NCBI RefSeq assembly: GCF_001580995.1
Contig: NZ_LHZU01000138.1
Location: 29,446 to 93,445 of the forward strand
DNA: 64,000 nt
From: Acetobacter senegalensis
Lineage (GTDB): Bacteria; Pseudomonadota; Alphaproteobacteria; Acetobacterales; Acetobacteraceae
Direction of reading: 5' to 3'
Position numbers and translations under genes: made by a program
Notes under the pieces: model-generated
Told to the model about the DNA's origin: nothing
The model's input: the letters and a program-made list of their open reading frames with translations, nothing else
Databases searched by the model: none
Shown here: one piece after another, positions 1-8,681 of the stretch
Numbering within the stretch: position 1 is the stretch's first letter
Layout: every line of letters begins with the position of its first letter

Positions 1-50
1 CGACCCTTCTGGTTCACTTGGGAAAATCCTTTCGACAGGGGCCAGATATT

Positions 51-70
51 ATGGTTCCGGACCATTTTTT
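51..70 (+). terminator. Weak hairpin plus T-run at the window edge
   Basis: ATGGT and ACCAT flank a five-base centre and six T follow, which reads as a small rightward terminator. The stem is only five base pairs and no gene is visible to its left, so this is weak. It abuts the stop codon of the leftward monooxygenase gene. Confidence 0.25.
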
Positions 71-1281
71 CAGGTTGCCAGCCCAAGGCTGTGCCGCAGC
101 GCATCAAGAGAGGAGCGAACCGCATGCTCACCGTGCGTGCGCATGGCGCCTTCATATTCTCCTACGGCCTGCCGCAGTGGCGTGCCCTCTTTTACGCGGG
201 CGAGTTCTGCGGCCAGCAGGCCGGAATCGTACAGGGCGGAATTACACCCGAGCGCGCGGAAATAGGTCATCGCATGTGCCGCGTCGCCCAGAAGTGTCAC
301 TGGCCCTGCAGACCAGGAAAGGCCAGGTTCGGAACTGAAGACTTTCAGCAGGCCCACGGTCGTGGGCTCGGTCGCGCGGATCAGCTCAAGCAACCGCTGG
401 TCCCATGTTGCAATCCGGCTGAGCAGGAGGCACAGCAACTGTTGCCCGTCCAGCGTTTCCAGTCTGCTGTCGGGGGCAAGGCTGTCGCGCGTATAGGCTG
501 TGTTCCACCAGATATAACTGGTTGTGTCGTCGAGATGCAGGCCACTCTCCGCCGCTGGCGGATCGGTCAGCCCATGCCGCCGGCGCGATGCCGTATCAAC
601 GACGTGGCTGGTTATCATCATCGATGCGCCGTCATGCGGGCGAATGTTGACGTTCTTTTCCCAAAAAAGAGGAAGCAGCCCCAGATGTTGCGCCCGATGC
701 AGCGGAATTTTCCCGGCAAGACGTCTTGCCCCGGTGTCGATGCTTTTTGCATCGGGAACGAGTTGCTGGCGCACGCGTGAGCGGGCTCCGTCCGCACCCA
801 CAAGCAGGTGGGTGCGTATGGCGGAACCGTCTGCAAAATGTGCGAGAACATGGCCGTTCTCGCCGGTTTCGTAATGGGTGAAGGCAATGCCTGATTGCAG
901 AATGTCTTCCAGCCCGGAGCGCAGTATACGGGTAAGCGTGATCCGGCTTACCGAACGGTCGATATGCGCATCTTCCTTCTCCCCGTAGTCACGTGTGCTA
1001 CTGGGAACGGGGCGCAGGTGTTCGTCCAGGGCAATGCTATCAGCCGGGGCGCGACCGGCTGTTTCCTCAAGCGCGGTAAAAAGGGCGGATGGAAGATTGG
1101 AGCGCAACGCCTGTATACCGCGCTCGCGTACGCGCAGGCGGAACCCCTGAACATAGTCCCGACGTTCCAGATCGCGTTCCACCACGCGAACGCCGATCCT
1201 CCTTTTTTTGAGCCCCTGCGCAAGGGAAAGGCCACCCGGCCCACCACCGATAATGAGAACGTCGACGAAAGGAATGGTCAT
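70..1281 (-). CDS. FAD-dependent monooxygenase (PHBH-type fold)
   Basis: A class A flavin monooxygenase of 403 residues, expected to use NAD(P)H and O2 to hydroxylate or oxidise a small organic substrate in the cytoplasm. The start MTIPFVDV was chosen because the dinucleotide motif IIGGGPGGLSLAQ follows at once, giving the normal N-terminus and length, and AGGAG lies upstream. A longer frame would overlap the preceding gene. The second FAD motif (LLVGADGARSRVRQ) is in the middle and the GD motif (GPVTLLGDAAHAM) near the C-terminus. It is the last visible gene of a seven-gene leftward operon and starts 13 bases after the DszB-like gene. In a desulfurisation pathway it could act on a ring or a sulfur atom, but the substrate cannot be read from sequence. 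Confidence 0.85.
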   Translation of the reverse strand: MTIPFVDVLIIGGGPGGLSLAQGLKKRRIGVRVVERDLERRDYVQGFRLRVRERGIQALRSNLPSALFTALEETAGRAPADSIALDEHLRPVPSSTRDYGEKEDAHIDRSVSRITLTRILRSGLEDILQSGIAFTHYETGENGHVLAHFADGSAIRTHLLVGADGARSRVRQQLVPDAKSIDTGARRLAGKIPLHRAQHLGLLPLFWEKNVNIRPHDGASMMITSHVVDTASRRRHGLTDPPAAESGLHLDDTTSYIWWNTAYTRDSLAPDSRLETLDGQQLLCLLLSRIATWDQRLLELIRATEPTTVGLLKVFSSEPGLSWSAGPVTLLGDAAHAMTYFRALGCNSALYDSGLLAAELARVKEGTPLRQAVGEYEGAMRTHGEHAVRSSLDALRHSLGLAT

Positions 1282-1294
1282 GGTCTCGGGGCTC

Positions 1295-2356
1295 CTATGC
1301 CGCGAGACCGGCAGCCAGACCGGAAGGGGCTGGGTCGGGAATGCCTTTCCACGGCCTGTGATCCGCCCAGTCCTCGATCTGGAAATCACCTGCAAGAAAA
1401 CCATGCCGCAGCAGAAAATCCTTGTAGGACGACACAGCGGCAAGAAGCTCCGGCGCGAGGCTGAGGCCCAGATGGCGGTGCACCTCTGTTCCATTCGCGG
1501 CGAGCACCTGCTCTTCGGATGCGCGGGATTCCCGGGCGACGAAACGCACAGTCTCGTCAGGGTGTCCTTCGGCCCAGAGCGATGCCTCTCTCAGCGTCTC
1601 GATCAGCAGTCGTACCAGATCTGGTCGTTCATCGGCCAGCAGCGCGTCGACCGTCAGCAGCCGGGGCGAGCCGGAATTGATACGGATGGCAGGGTCCGGG
1701 TGGAATCCGAAAGACTCCAGGGCGACGGCGCCGATCAGATTGGCGACGGCTGTGCCTGGCGTGCCCTTGACAAAAAACGCGTCAATTTCGCCACGAATGA
1801 GCGCCGCCGCTTCCGGGCCATAGGGTATGCGGTGGTTTAACTCGAAGAGCGAGGGTGCAAGACGGTCTTCCAGCACGGAGGTTTCGAGTGTGATGTCGAC
1901 GAGTTCGACCTCGTCAAGGCTCAGCCCAGCGAGGGAAAGACCTGATTCAAGCCCCTTGAGTGCTGTCGCTGCCATAAAATCCACAATACCGGCCGGACGA
2001 CGGGCGATACCAACCCGCCGTCCTTTCAGCTCGGAGGTTGTCCCAATCTTGCGTGAGGGAAGGGTGATGATCGCCTGGAACTCGTCTGTCCAGGTAATGC
2101 CTGCAAGGCGTGTCGAGCGCCCTTCCGAACGTGCGCGGATCGGGGGAACGTTGCCACCATGGCGGAAAGACCATGGCAGGGTGTGATCGAAATGGCTGCG
2201 CCGGATTTCGGGGTCGCGTGAATCGATGATGGATTCAAGCACGATCCCGGCCTTTCCGAAAGCGTTCTCCAGAAGGCCGAGTTGCGCGGCGAGGCCAAGT
2301 GGCGTCGGCACTGGGCAGCGTGTGTACCAGATTGTCGCGGGAGTTTGTCGGCTCAT
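1295..2356 (-). CDS. DszB-like desulfinase / SBP-fold protein, copy 1
   Basis: Resembles 2'-hydroxybiphenyl-2-sulfinate desulfinase DszB, which releases sulfite by hydrolysing a C-S bond and has a periplasmic-binding-protein fold. With the start at MSRQTP, AAGGA lies about ten bases upstream and the protein has 353 residues, close to DszB. It carries YTRCPVPT with Cys14, RRSHFDH with His55 and FRHGGNVPP with Arg65. The His-Arg spacing of ten equals that of DszB His60 and Arg70, and the Cys corresponds to DszB Cys27. There is no signal peptide, so a cytoplasmic enzyme is more likely than a transport binding protein. Automated annotation might call it an ABC substrate-binding protein. The substrate is unknown. 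A paralogue is encoded in the divergent arm. Confidence 0.75.
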   Translation of the reverse strand: MSRQTPATIWYTRCPVPTPLGLAAQLGLLENAFGKAGIVLESIIDSRDPEIRRSHFDHTLPWSFRHGGNVPPIRARSEGRSTRLAGITWTDEFQAIITLPSRKIGTTSELKGRRVGIARRPAGIVDFMAATALKGLESGLSLAGLSLDEVELVDITLETSVLEDRLAPSLFELNHRIPYGPEAAALIRGEIDAFFVKGTPGTAVANLIGAVALESFGFHPDPAIRINSGSPRLLTVDALLADERPDLVRLLIETLREASLWAEGHPDETVRFVARESRASEEQVLAANGTEVHRHLGLSLAPELLAAVSSYKDFLLRHGFLAGDFQIEDWADHRPWKGIPDPAPSGLAAGLAA

Positions 2357-2387
2357 GGAGAACGTTCCTTTCGGGAGGGGAGAGGCG

Positions 2388-3395
2388 TCAGGCTGTGACG
2401 CGGCCTTCAACGGGATGGCTGGGGTCGTTGAAGCCGGGGGTCGAGGCGTGTCCGGGCGTGACGAGCGAGTCGACAAAAACTTCGTCCTCTGCCGTCAGTT
2501 TTGTTTCGAGCGCGCGGATATACCCGTCCCAGTGTTCTTCTGTGCGTGGGCCGGTAATGCTTGAACTGACAAGACTGTTACGAAGCACCCAGGCAATAGC
2601 GAAATCTGCCGGTGTGAAGCCACGCGAGCGGGCATAGGCATTGATTTTCTCTGCAATTTCGAGGGATTCTGGACGCCATTCGGTTTCCAGAATGCGCTTG
2701 TCCCCCCGGCCCGCACGGGTATCGGGCTCGGGCGCCTGGCCGGGCTGGTATTTGCCTGTCAGCACACCTCGTGCAAGCGGAGAATAGGAGATTACGCCAA
2801 CGCCGTAATGCGCGGCGGCGGGCAACTGTTCCGCTTCAGCCTGACGGGTGACGATATTGTAAAGTGGCTGACTGGCGATGGGCCGGTCGATACCCAGTGA
2901 GTCTGCGATACGCGCTGCTTCGGCGATCCGCCAGCCGCGGAAATTGGAAACGCCGAAATAGCGCAGCTTGCCCTGTCGCACGAGGTCCCCGAGCGCGCGG
3001 ATCGCTTCTTCCAGCGGGGCGTTGAAATCTGCGCGATGGAAGTAAAGGATATCGATGTAATCCGTTCCAAGGCGTTTCAGGCTGGCTTCGGTGTTTTCGA
3101 TGATCCATTTGCGCGACTGTCCGCGGGTATTGGGCGCGGTGTCCCGACCGTTGCCGAATTTCGTCGCCAAAATCCAGCGGTCACGATGCGCCTTGATCCC
3201 GCGCCCGACAACAACTTCCGACTGCCCATTATTATAGACATCCGCAGTGTCGATCGAGTTGATGCCCTGGTCGCGGGCTTTGTCGATGATACGATGAGCG
3301 GTTGCTTCGTCCGTCGCGCCGCCGAACATCATCGTACCGAGCGTCAATGGGGAAATCTGAAGGGCGGATTTACCAAGATAGCGATAGTCGACCAT
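2388..3395 (-). CDS. Aldo/keto reductase
   Basis: A 335-residue NADP-dependent aldo/keto reductase with a TIM barrel. The N-terminal LGKSALQISPLTLGTMMFG and the catalytic tetrad are present: Asp and Tyr in SIDTADVY, Lys in LATKFG and His in ILYFHRAD. The C-terminal cofactor segment SSSITGPRTEEHW is also typical. It lies between the ABC transporter ATPase genes and the DszB-like gene on the same strand with 17- and 31-base gaps, so it is probably co-transcribed with them. A role in reducing an aldehyde or ketone released from an imported substrate is inference from this position. Confidence 0.85.
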   Translation of the reverse strand: MVDYRYLGKSALQISPLTLGTMMFGGATDEATAHRIIDKARDQGINSIDTADVYNNGQSEVVVGRGIKAHRDRWILATKFGNGRDTAPNTRGQSRKWIIENTEASLKRLGTDYIDILYFHRADFNAPLEEAIRALGDLVRQGKLRYFGVSNFRGWRIAEAARIADSLGIDRPIASQPLYNIVTRQAEAEQLPAAAHYGVGVISYSPLARGVLTGKYQPGQAPEPDTRAGRGDKRILETEWRPESLEIAEKINAYARSRGFTPADFAIAWVLRNSLVSSSITGPRTEEHWDGYIRALETKLTAEDEVFVDSLVTPGHASTPGFNDPSHPVEGRVTA

Positions 3396-3412
3396 AGTTC
3401 AGTATCTGTCCT

Positions 3413-4225
3413 TTAATTGGAGAAAACCGTTGTTTCAGCTTCCTTGGGAACGTTGCGCGTTTTGCGCCGTCCTGGGTGAGGTGCGGCGTCAAGCAGAGCG
3501 CGGGTATATGGATGGCGCGCATCGGCTTCCATTGTTGCGGCCGCGACCGTCTCGACGATCCTGCCGTGGTGCATGACCATGACGCGGTCGCAAAAATACC
3601 GGACCACGGAAAGATCGTGCGAAATGAAAACATAAGAAAGATTCTGACTCTGCTTGAGTGCAACCAGCAGGTTGAGAATCTGTGCCTGGGTGGAAAGATC
3701 CAGTGCTGAGACGGGCTCGTCGCAGATCATCACGGACGGACCCAAAATTAGCGCACGGGCTATTCCGATACGCTGCCGCTGTCCGCCCGAGAATTCATGG
3801 GGAAAACGCTCCAGTGCATCGTCAGGCAGATTGGTCTCGCGCAGAACCTGTCTTGCCCGCGCCTCGCGCTCGGCCGGATCACGCATGCCATGCACAGCAA
3901 GTGGTGTTGTAAGGGCCTTGCGGATTTTCTGGCGAGGATTGAGCGAGGCGAACGGGTCCTGAAACACCATCTGCACTTCACGCCTGAAACGGCTGAGCGC
4001 AGCCGGACGGGCATGGGTTATATCCTCGTTCTCGAAACGGATGGAACCGCTTTCGGGAGAAAGAAGACGGATGAGTGCGCGCGCCAGCGTTGTCTTTCCC
4101 GAGCCGGACTCTCCGACGATCCCGAGTGTTTCGCCGCGTATCAGCGTGAACGACACAGCGTTCACGGTGGGGACGGGCGCGCCCGGGTGGCGTACAATCA
4201 GGTCAGAAACGCTAAAAGGCACCAT
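3413..4225 (-). CDS. Peptide/nickel-type ABC transporter ATPase (DppF/OppF-like)
   Basis: A cytoplasmic ATPase of 270 residues powering an importer. It has Walker A GESGSGKTTL, Q-loop VFQDPFASLNP, signature FSGGQRQRIGIARAL, Walker B VMICDEPVSALD and H-loop FISHDLS. The order and the NPRQK segment are typical of the OppF/DppF branch. Its ATG lies one base after the stop of the upstream ATPase gene, with GGGGGAGG as ribosome site, which suggests translational coupling. The substrate is not determined by the ATPase. The surrounding DszB- and DszC-like genes suggest an organosulfur compound rather than peptide. Confidence 0.9.
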   Translation of the reverse strand: MVPFSVSDLIVRHPGAPVPTVNAVSFTLIRGETLGIVGESGSGKTTLARALIRLLSPESGSIRFENEDITHARPAALSRFRREVQMVFQDPFASLNPRQKIRKALTTPLAVHGMRDPAEREARARQVLRETNLPDDALERFPHEFSGGQRQRIGIARALILGPSVMICDEPVSALDLSTQAQILNLLVALKQSQNLSYVFISHDLSVVRYFCDRVMVMHHGRIVETVAAATMEADARHPYTRALLDAAPHPGRRKTRNVPKEAETTVFSN

Positions 4226-4226
4226 G

Positions 4227-5102
4227 TTACGCCTCCCCCATAATGGCAGGAAGTTCGGTGAGGGGCCCGTCCGTGTAATGTCTTACCTTGCCCTGACGGG
4301 GCGAGGCGGCGAGCAGCGCACGCGTGTATGGAGCTTGTGCGTGAGTAAAGAGCCGGGATGCATCTAACGCCTCCACAACCTGTCCGGCTCTGGCGATCAC
4401 CGCCCTGTCCGCCCATTGCGCCACGATGTCGAGATCGTGTGTGATAAGGAGGACCGCCATCGAAAGTTCGGCGCGCAGGGAGTCTATGAGTTCGAGGACC
4501 TGCGCCTGGATAGTGACATCCAGCGCGGTGGTAGGTTCGTCCGCGATCAGCAGGCGCGGGTGGCAGGCGATCGCCATTGCGATCATGACGCGCTGGCGCA
4601 TCCCGCCGGAGAGCGCATGCGGGTAAGCGGCCGCGATCCGCCGTGGATCGTTGATGCGTACAGCGTCCAACAATTCAACCGTCCGGCTTTGCGCGGCGCG
4701 ACGTGTCAGGCCCAGATGCAGGTAAAGGACTTCGGCGATCTGACTTCCGACGGTCAGAACTGGATTGAGCGAGGTCATCGGTTCCTGAAAAATCATGCCG
4801 ATGCGGCTGCCGCGTAAAGCACGGAGTGGGGCGGTCCCTAGACGGAAGATATCCTCGTTTTCAAATATCGCCGTGCCGCTCAGGCGACGTGCGCCACGCG
4901 GCAGCAGGCCGAGAAGGGAGAGCGCTGTCAGTGACTTGCCCGAACCGGACTCGCCTACCAGCGCGACGAACCCGCCTTCGGGAATATCAAAGCCTATGGA
5001 CGTTACCGCGGGCCGCACTCCTTGGGTACCGGGCCCCCTGACCGGGAAATCTATTGCGAGGTCGCGCAGGGAAAGCAGAGGGGGCATGCTCTGTATGCTC
5101 AT
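4227..5102 (-). CDS. Peptide/nickel-type ABC transporter ATPase (DppD/OppD-like)
   Basis: The second ATPase of the importer, 291 residues from the chosen start MSIQSMPP. That ATG overlaps the stop of the upstream permease gene by four bases; a longer reading frame would run far into the permease gene. It has Walker [15 protein letters not shown]-loop [11 protein letters not shown], signature [14 protein letters not shown], Walker [13 protein letters not shown] and H-loop LITHDLDIV. It forms a heterodimer with the next ATPase in characterised Opp/Dpp systems. Confidence 0.9.
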   Translation of the reverse strand: MSIQSMPPLLSLRDLAIDFPVRGPGTQGVRPAVTSIGFDIPEGGFVALVGESGSGKSLTALSLLGLLPRGARRLSGTAIFENEDIFRLGTAPLRALRGSRIGMIFQEPMTSLNPVLTVGSQIAEVLYLHLGLTRRAAQSRTVELLDAVRINDPRRIAAAYPHALSGGMRQRVMIAMAIACHPRLLIADEPTTALDVTIQAQVLELIDSLRAELSMAVLLITHDLDIVAQWADRAVIARAGQVVEALDASRLFTHAQAPYTRALLAASPRQGKVRHYTDGPLTELPAIMGEA

Positions 5103-6067
5103 GGGGTGCGTGCGCTGGCCCGGTCTGCCCTGTGCGGGTTGAGATACCGGGCCAGCCCGTCTGCGAGCAGGTTGAAGCCGAGTACTGTGGCCATGATCGC
5201 CCCGCCGGGAATGGCGGACAGATACCATGCGGTGCGCAGGAACTCGCGGCCGTTGCCGATCATCAGACCCCAGCTTACGGTATTCGGGTCTCCGAGACCC
5301 ATGAAGGCAAGAGCCGCCTCCATCAGGATCGCGGAAGCGACGGATACCGACGCGATGGCAATAATGGGTGGCAGCGCGTTTGGCAGGATTTCCATGACGA
5401 TAATACGCGCTGGACCATAACCTAGTGTGCGTGCGGCAAGCACGAACTCGCGTGAACGCAGGGCCATGAACTCAGTACGGGCAACGCGTGCCATCATCGG
5501 CCAACTGACGAATGCGATCGTGCCAGTAATGGAAAAGAGCGATGGCGGGACAATCTCCATCAATACCATAAGGAGAAGGAAGCCGGGTATCGTTTGGAAA
5601 ATTTCTGTCACCCGTACAAAACTACGGTCCGCCCAGCCACCGAAAAATCCCGCCACTGCACCGGCGGCAACACCTGCCAGTGTTGAAAGAAATGCAGCAC
5701 CCATGCCGACAAAGAGGGAGAAACGTGCGCCATGAGCAATACCGGCTGCGACGTCCCGGCCGAGTGCATCCGTGCCCAGACTATGACCGGCGGCCTCGCC
5801 CGGCCATAAGAAAGAGGGGCCGGTAATGGCCAGAGGATCACCCGGGAAAGCGTACGGCGCCACCAGTGCTAGCGTGAAGATCACGCTCAGAAGAGCTGCG
5901 CCAGCAATAAGCGTGCCTTCCCGTCGGGCGGCAAACAGCACGGATGCCAAGCGCCCCGTGTGTCTGGCCGAACTTGCGCGATGCAGGCTTGCTGGCTGCT
6001 TCGCATCGAAGGTGACCTTGAATGTGGCCGCTGACGCGTCCTCCATTCTCTGCCCTGCCGCGCTCAT
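5099..6067 (-). CDS. Peptide/nickel-type ABC transporter permease (DppC-like)
   Basis: An inner-membrane permease of 322 residues in the binding-protein-dependent BPD_transp_1 family. A basic and polar N-terminus of about 45 residues precedes a first membrane helix (LIAGAALLSVIFTLALVAP). A periplasmic segment with LGTDALGRDV, typical of the DppC/OppC branch, and several further helices follow. The EAA loop that contacts the ATPase is recognisable around LAARTLGYGPARII. It overlaps both neighbouring genes by four bases (ATGA), so the four transporter genes form a tight operon. Confidence 0.9.
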   Translation of the reverse strand: MSAAGQRMEDASAATFKVTFDAKQPASLHRASSARHTGRLASVLFAARREGTLIAGAALLSVIFTLALVAPYAFPGDPLAITGPSFLWPGEAAGHSLGTDALGRDVAAGIAHGARFSLFVGMGAAFLSTLAGVAAGAVAGFFGGWADRSFVRVTEIFQTIPGFLLLMVLMEIVPPSLFSITGTIAFVSWPMMARVARTEFMALRSREFVLAARTLGYGPARIIVMEILPNALPPIIAIASVSVASAILMEAALAFMGLGDPNTVSWGLMIGNGREFLRTAWYLSAIPGGAIMATVLGFNLLADGLARYLNPHRADRASARTP

Positions 6068-7110
6068 TGGATACGCAGCCGAGGATCGAGAAGGCGTTGC
6101 CCCAGATCGGTCAACACATTCGCCACAACCACAAATAAAGACGCAAACAGCAAAACGCCGAGCAAGACGATAAAATCGCGGCCCATGATTGCGTCATAGG
6201 CCAAGCGGCCCAGACCGGGCCAGTCGTACACAGTCTCGATCACGACAGCACCTCCGAGCATGCTTCCTATGTTCAGTCCAACGATGGTGCTCAGCGGCAG
6301 CAGGGCGTTGGGCAGGATATGCCGCACCATCACCCGAGCGGATGAAGCGCCCTTGGCGCGAGCCGTGCGTACATAGTCCTGAGATTGTTCATGAATGAGG
6401 CTGCCACGGAATACGCGCGCATAGAGCGCGGCATAGAACAAAGCGAGCGAAATGGCGGGCAGGAGAAGATGAAGGAAGCGGTCGTACAACCACTCGATGC
6501 CCCCCAGATCTTCCCCGATGGTTTCGATGTTCCCGCTAGGCAGCCAATGCAGTCGGATCGAGAAAAGTACGATCAGCATGAGGCTGATCCAGAAAACCGG
6601 TGCGGAATACAACATGATCGAGAGGGTTGACACAATCTTGCCGATCAACCGCTGCTCGCATGCTGCCATGATAATGCCCCCGGCCACTCCGACAGCGAGC
6701 GCGAGAACGAGGCCCGCAAAGGCAAGAACGATTGTCGGCCCGGCATGATCTGCGATCAGGTGCGATACCGGAGCATTGAAACGAACGGACCAGCCGAGGT
6801 TGCCATGCATGAGATCCTGGATATAGGCGAGAAACTGCACCCAGACCGGCTTGTCGAGCCCGTAATGGGCCCGCAGGATGGCTGCGTTGTCGGCAGATGC
6901 CCCGCCTGCTGCCCCCATAATCTGGTCGATTGCATCGCCTGGCGCGAGTTTGAGCAGACTAAAGCCGACGACCATGATGGTGGCAAGTGTCGGCACCACG
7001 CGCATGATGACCCGTATGGTCAAGCGCGGCGTCAGCGCGACCGCGTGCGCCACGTTCAGCCACGTGGCTGGGGTAGCAGCATGGGGCTGAACGATGTCGG
7101 CGCGCACCAT
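6064..7110 (-). CDS. Peptide/nickel-type ABC transporter permease (DppB-like)
   Basis: The other inner-membrane permease, 348 residues from the ATG at 7110; an in-frame GTG two codons earlier is less well placed for the AAGAGAG ribosome site. It has an N-terminal helix (VPTLATIMVVGFSLLKLAPGD), the DppB-type segment AILRAHYGLDKPVWVQFL, a core of membrane helices and an EAA-type loop near RTARAKGASSARV. It is the first gene of the leftward operon. No SBP_bac_5 binding protein of this transporter class is in the window; it may lie beyond the left edge. Confidence 0.88.
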   Translation of the reverse strand: MVRADIVQPHAATPATWLNVAHAVALTPRLTIRVIMRVVPTLATIMVVGFSLLKLAPGDAIDQIMGAAGGASADNAAILRAHYGLDKPVWVQFLAYIQDLMHGNLGWSVRFNAPVSHLIADHAGPTIVLAFAGLVLALAVGVAGGIIMAACEQRLIGKIVSTLSIMLYSAPVFWISLMLIVLFSIRLHWLPSGNIETIGEDLGGIEWLYDRFLHLLLPAISLALFYAALYARVFRGSLIHEQSQDYVRTARAKGASSARVMVRHILPNALLPLSTIVGLNIGSMLGGAVVIETVYDWPGLGRLAYDAIMGRDFIVLLGVLLFASLFVVVANVLTDLGQRLLDPRLRIQ

Positions 7111-7230
7111 TTTCACTCTCTTTTATAGTTGTTAATTTCAATTTAGTTATATTGTGATGTTTTTTTATGGTGGTCAAGCTTATTGCGATATAACAAAGTG
7201 CATTATATTATTTAATTATATTATTGTGTG

Positions 7231-7257
7231 TAATTTACTCTGTGATTGAGTAAATTA
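7231..7257. promoter_or_regulatory. Perfect 10-bp inverted repeat in the divergent promoter region
   Basis: TAATTTACTC and its exact reverse complement GAGTAAATTA are separated by seven bases (TGTGATT). They lie in the very AT-rich stretch between the divergent transporter and DszC-like genes, with no coding sequence around them. The arrangement suggests an operator for a dimeric regulator controlling both arms. No regulator gene is visible next to it, so the protein that binds is unknown. Confidence 0.5.
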
Positions 7258-7347
7258 TCAAAATTAATAGCTATTTTTCAAACGGGCGATTGGGCTTTGG
7301 TGTTTAGCGTGTCGCGTTCTGTAGGCGCCGCACAAGGAGAGGTGAGC

Positions 7348-8631
7348 ATGCCGGCTTCAGAATCAATTTTTTCCGCCGATACGAGAGGCGGCACGCGAAC
7401 TGCGCATGCAGTGCCGTCTGGTGCGAGTCGTGAGGAAATACTTGCGCAACTGCCCGCTATCGTCGCGGAAATTGCGCAGGGCGCGGCAGAGCGTGAACGG
7501 TGGCGGGAGTTGCCTTTCCCCATTTTCGAGCGATTACGCCAGACTGGGCTGACCTGGTTGCGGATACCAAAATTGCTCGGTGGGCCGGGCGGCTCACTCT
7601 CCGATCAGATCGAGGTGACGTGCGCTCTGGCATCGGGTGATTCGAGTGTTGCGCACGCCCTGAGAAGTCATTTCGGCTTTCTGGAATCCATCGCGCTTGC
7701 CCCAGAATCGAAGGCTGCGCGGCGATATGCTCCGCTTATCCTGCGGGGCGCTCTGATGGGGGGCGCGCATATGGAGATCAACACGCCCAGACCTAATATG
7801 CTGCGTACACGTCTGACCCGGAAGGGCGACCGTTATCGTCTCAGCGGTCATAAATATTATGCGACTGGTGCGGCTTACGCAGATTACACGAGTTTTACGG
7901 CACTGAACGATGAAGGGAAAATAGCGAGTGTTCTGGTGCCGGCACATCGCGAAGGCGTCAATATTCTCGATGACTGGGATGGCATGGGGCAGCGCATGTC
8001 TGCCAGTGGCAGTGTGGAACTCGTGGATGTAGATGTGGCGCCCGAGGAGATCGGTGCGCACGGTTTTTTTGAACATGGCGACAGCACGGCGGGTTTTATC
8101 CAGCGCCATGGCGCCACCCGTGCGCAACTCCATCTCATGGCTGTCGTCTGCGGGATTGTGCGCAATATCCAGCGCGATGCGATTGACTATGTGACGAAGC
8201 GCGCCCGCTCGGCGAAACACAGCGCTTCCGAAACGGCGCGTGGCGATCATTTTGTCCAGAGTATCGTGGGGGAAATCGCGGCACTTTCCCATGCGGTCGA
8301 TGTGCTTGTTGCCAGTACTGCACGCAGTCTGGATGTTTCCGCGCAGGCGATCCTCGATAGGGCAGTGAATCTGGATGACATTGTTCTGAAAAGCCAGATC
8401 GAGAATTCCAAAACGCAAATTGTCGTCGGGCGCCTTGCAATTCAGGCCGCAGAGAAGATTTTTGACACAGGTGGCGGTTCAGCGACGTCCCAGAAAAACA
8501 ACTTTGATCGACACTGGCGCAATATCCGTACCCTCCTCAACCATAATCCCGCATTCCTGCGTGGCAGGGTTCTTGGTGACTATTATCTTAACGGCGTTCG
8601 CGATGATTTCGATGAAGGGCGTGTTTTCTGA
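7348..8631 (+). CDS. DszC/SfnB-like flavin monooxygenase (acyl-CoA dehydrogenase fold)
   Basis: A 427-residue protein of the acyl-CoA dehydrogenase superfamily, closest by eye to DszC (dibenzothiophene monooxygenase) and SfnB. These enzymes use reduced flavin supplied by a separate reductase to oxidise sulfur or related atoms. The start MPASES follows AAGGAG by about ten bases; an earlier in-frame start lacks such a site. An N-terminal helical domain is followed by a middle domain containing GGAHMEINTPRP and LSGHKYYATGAAYAD, then the C-terminal helical bundle. The end NHNPAFLRGRVLGDYYLNG matches the DszC type, which lacks the acyl-CoA dehydrogenase catalytic Glu pattern. It precedes the second DszB-like gene by 50 bases. 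No flavin reductase was found in the window. Substrate unknown. Confidence 0.82.
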   Translation: MPASESIFSADTRGGTRTAHAVPSGASREEILAQLPAIVAEIAQGAAERERWRELPFPIFERLRQTGLTWLRIPKLLGGPGGSLSDQIEVTCALASGDSSVAHALRSHFGFLESIALAPESKAARRYAPLILRGALMGGAHMEINTPRPNMLRTRLTRKGDRYRLSGHKYYATGAAYADYTSFTALNDEGKIASVLVPAHREGVNILDDWDGMGQRMSASGSVELVDVDVAPEEIGAHGFFEHGDSTAGFIQRHGATRAQLHLMAVVCGIVRNIQRDAIDYVTKRARSAKHSASETARGDHFVQSIVGEIAALSHAVDVLVASTARSLDVSAQAILDRAVNLDDIVLKSQIENSKTQIVVGRLAIQAAEKIFDTGGGSATSQKNNFDRHWRNIRTLLNHNPAFLRGRVLGDYYLNGVRDDFDEGRVF

Positions 8632-8681
8632 ACACGGTGTCTCACAGGGCTAAATCTACAGATATAGGAAAGAGGCACGAG

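Noticed and set aside
895..1464. Rightward open frame of 189 codons opposite the monooxygenase gene
   Set aside because: It lies wholly antisense to a gene with clear FAD motifs and shows no family features itself.
7594..8418. Leftward open frame of 274 codons
   Set aside because: Antisense shadow of the DszC-like gene; residues show no domain.
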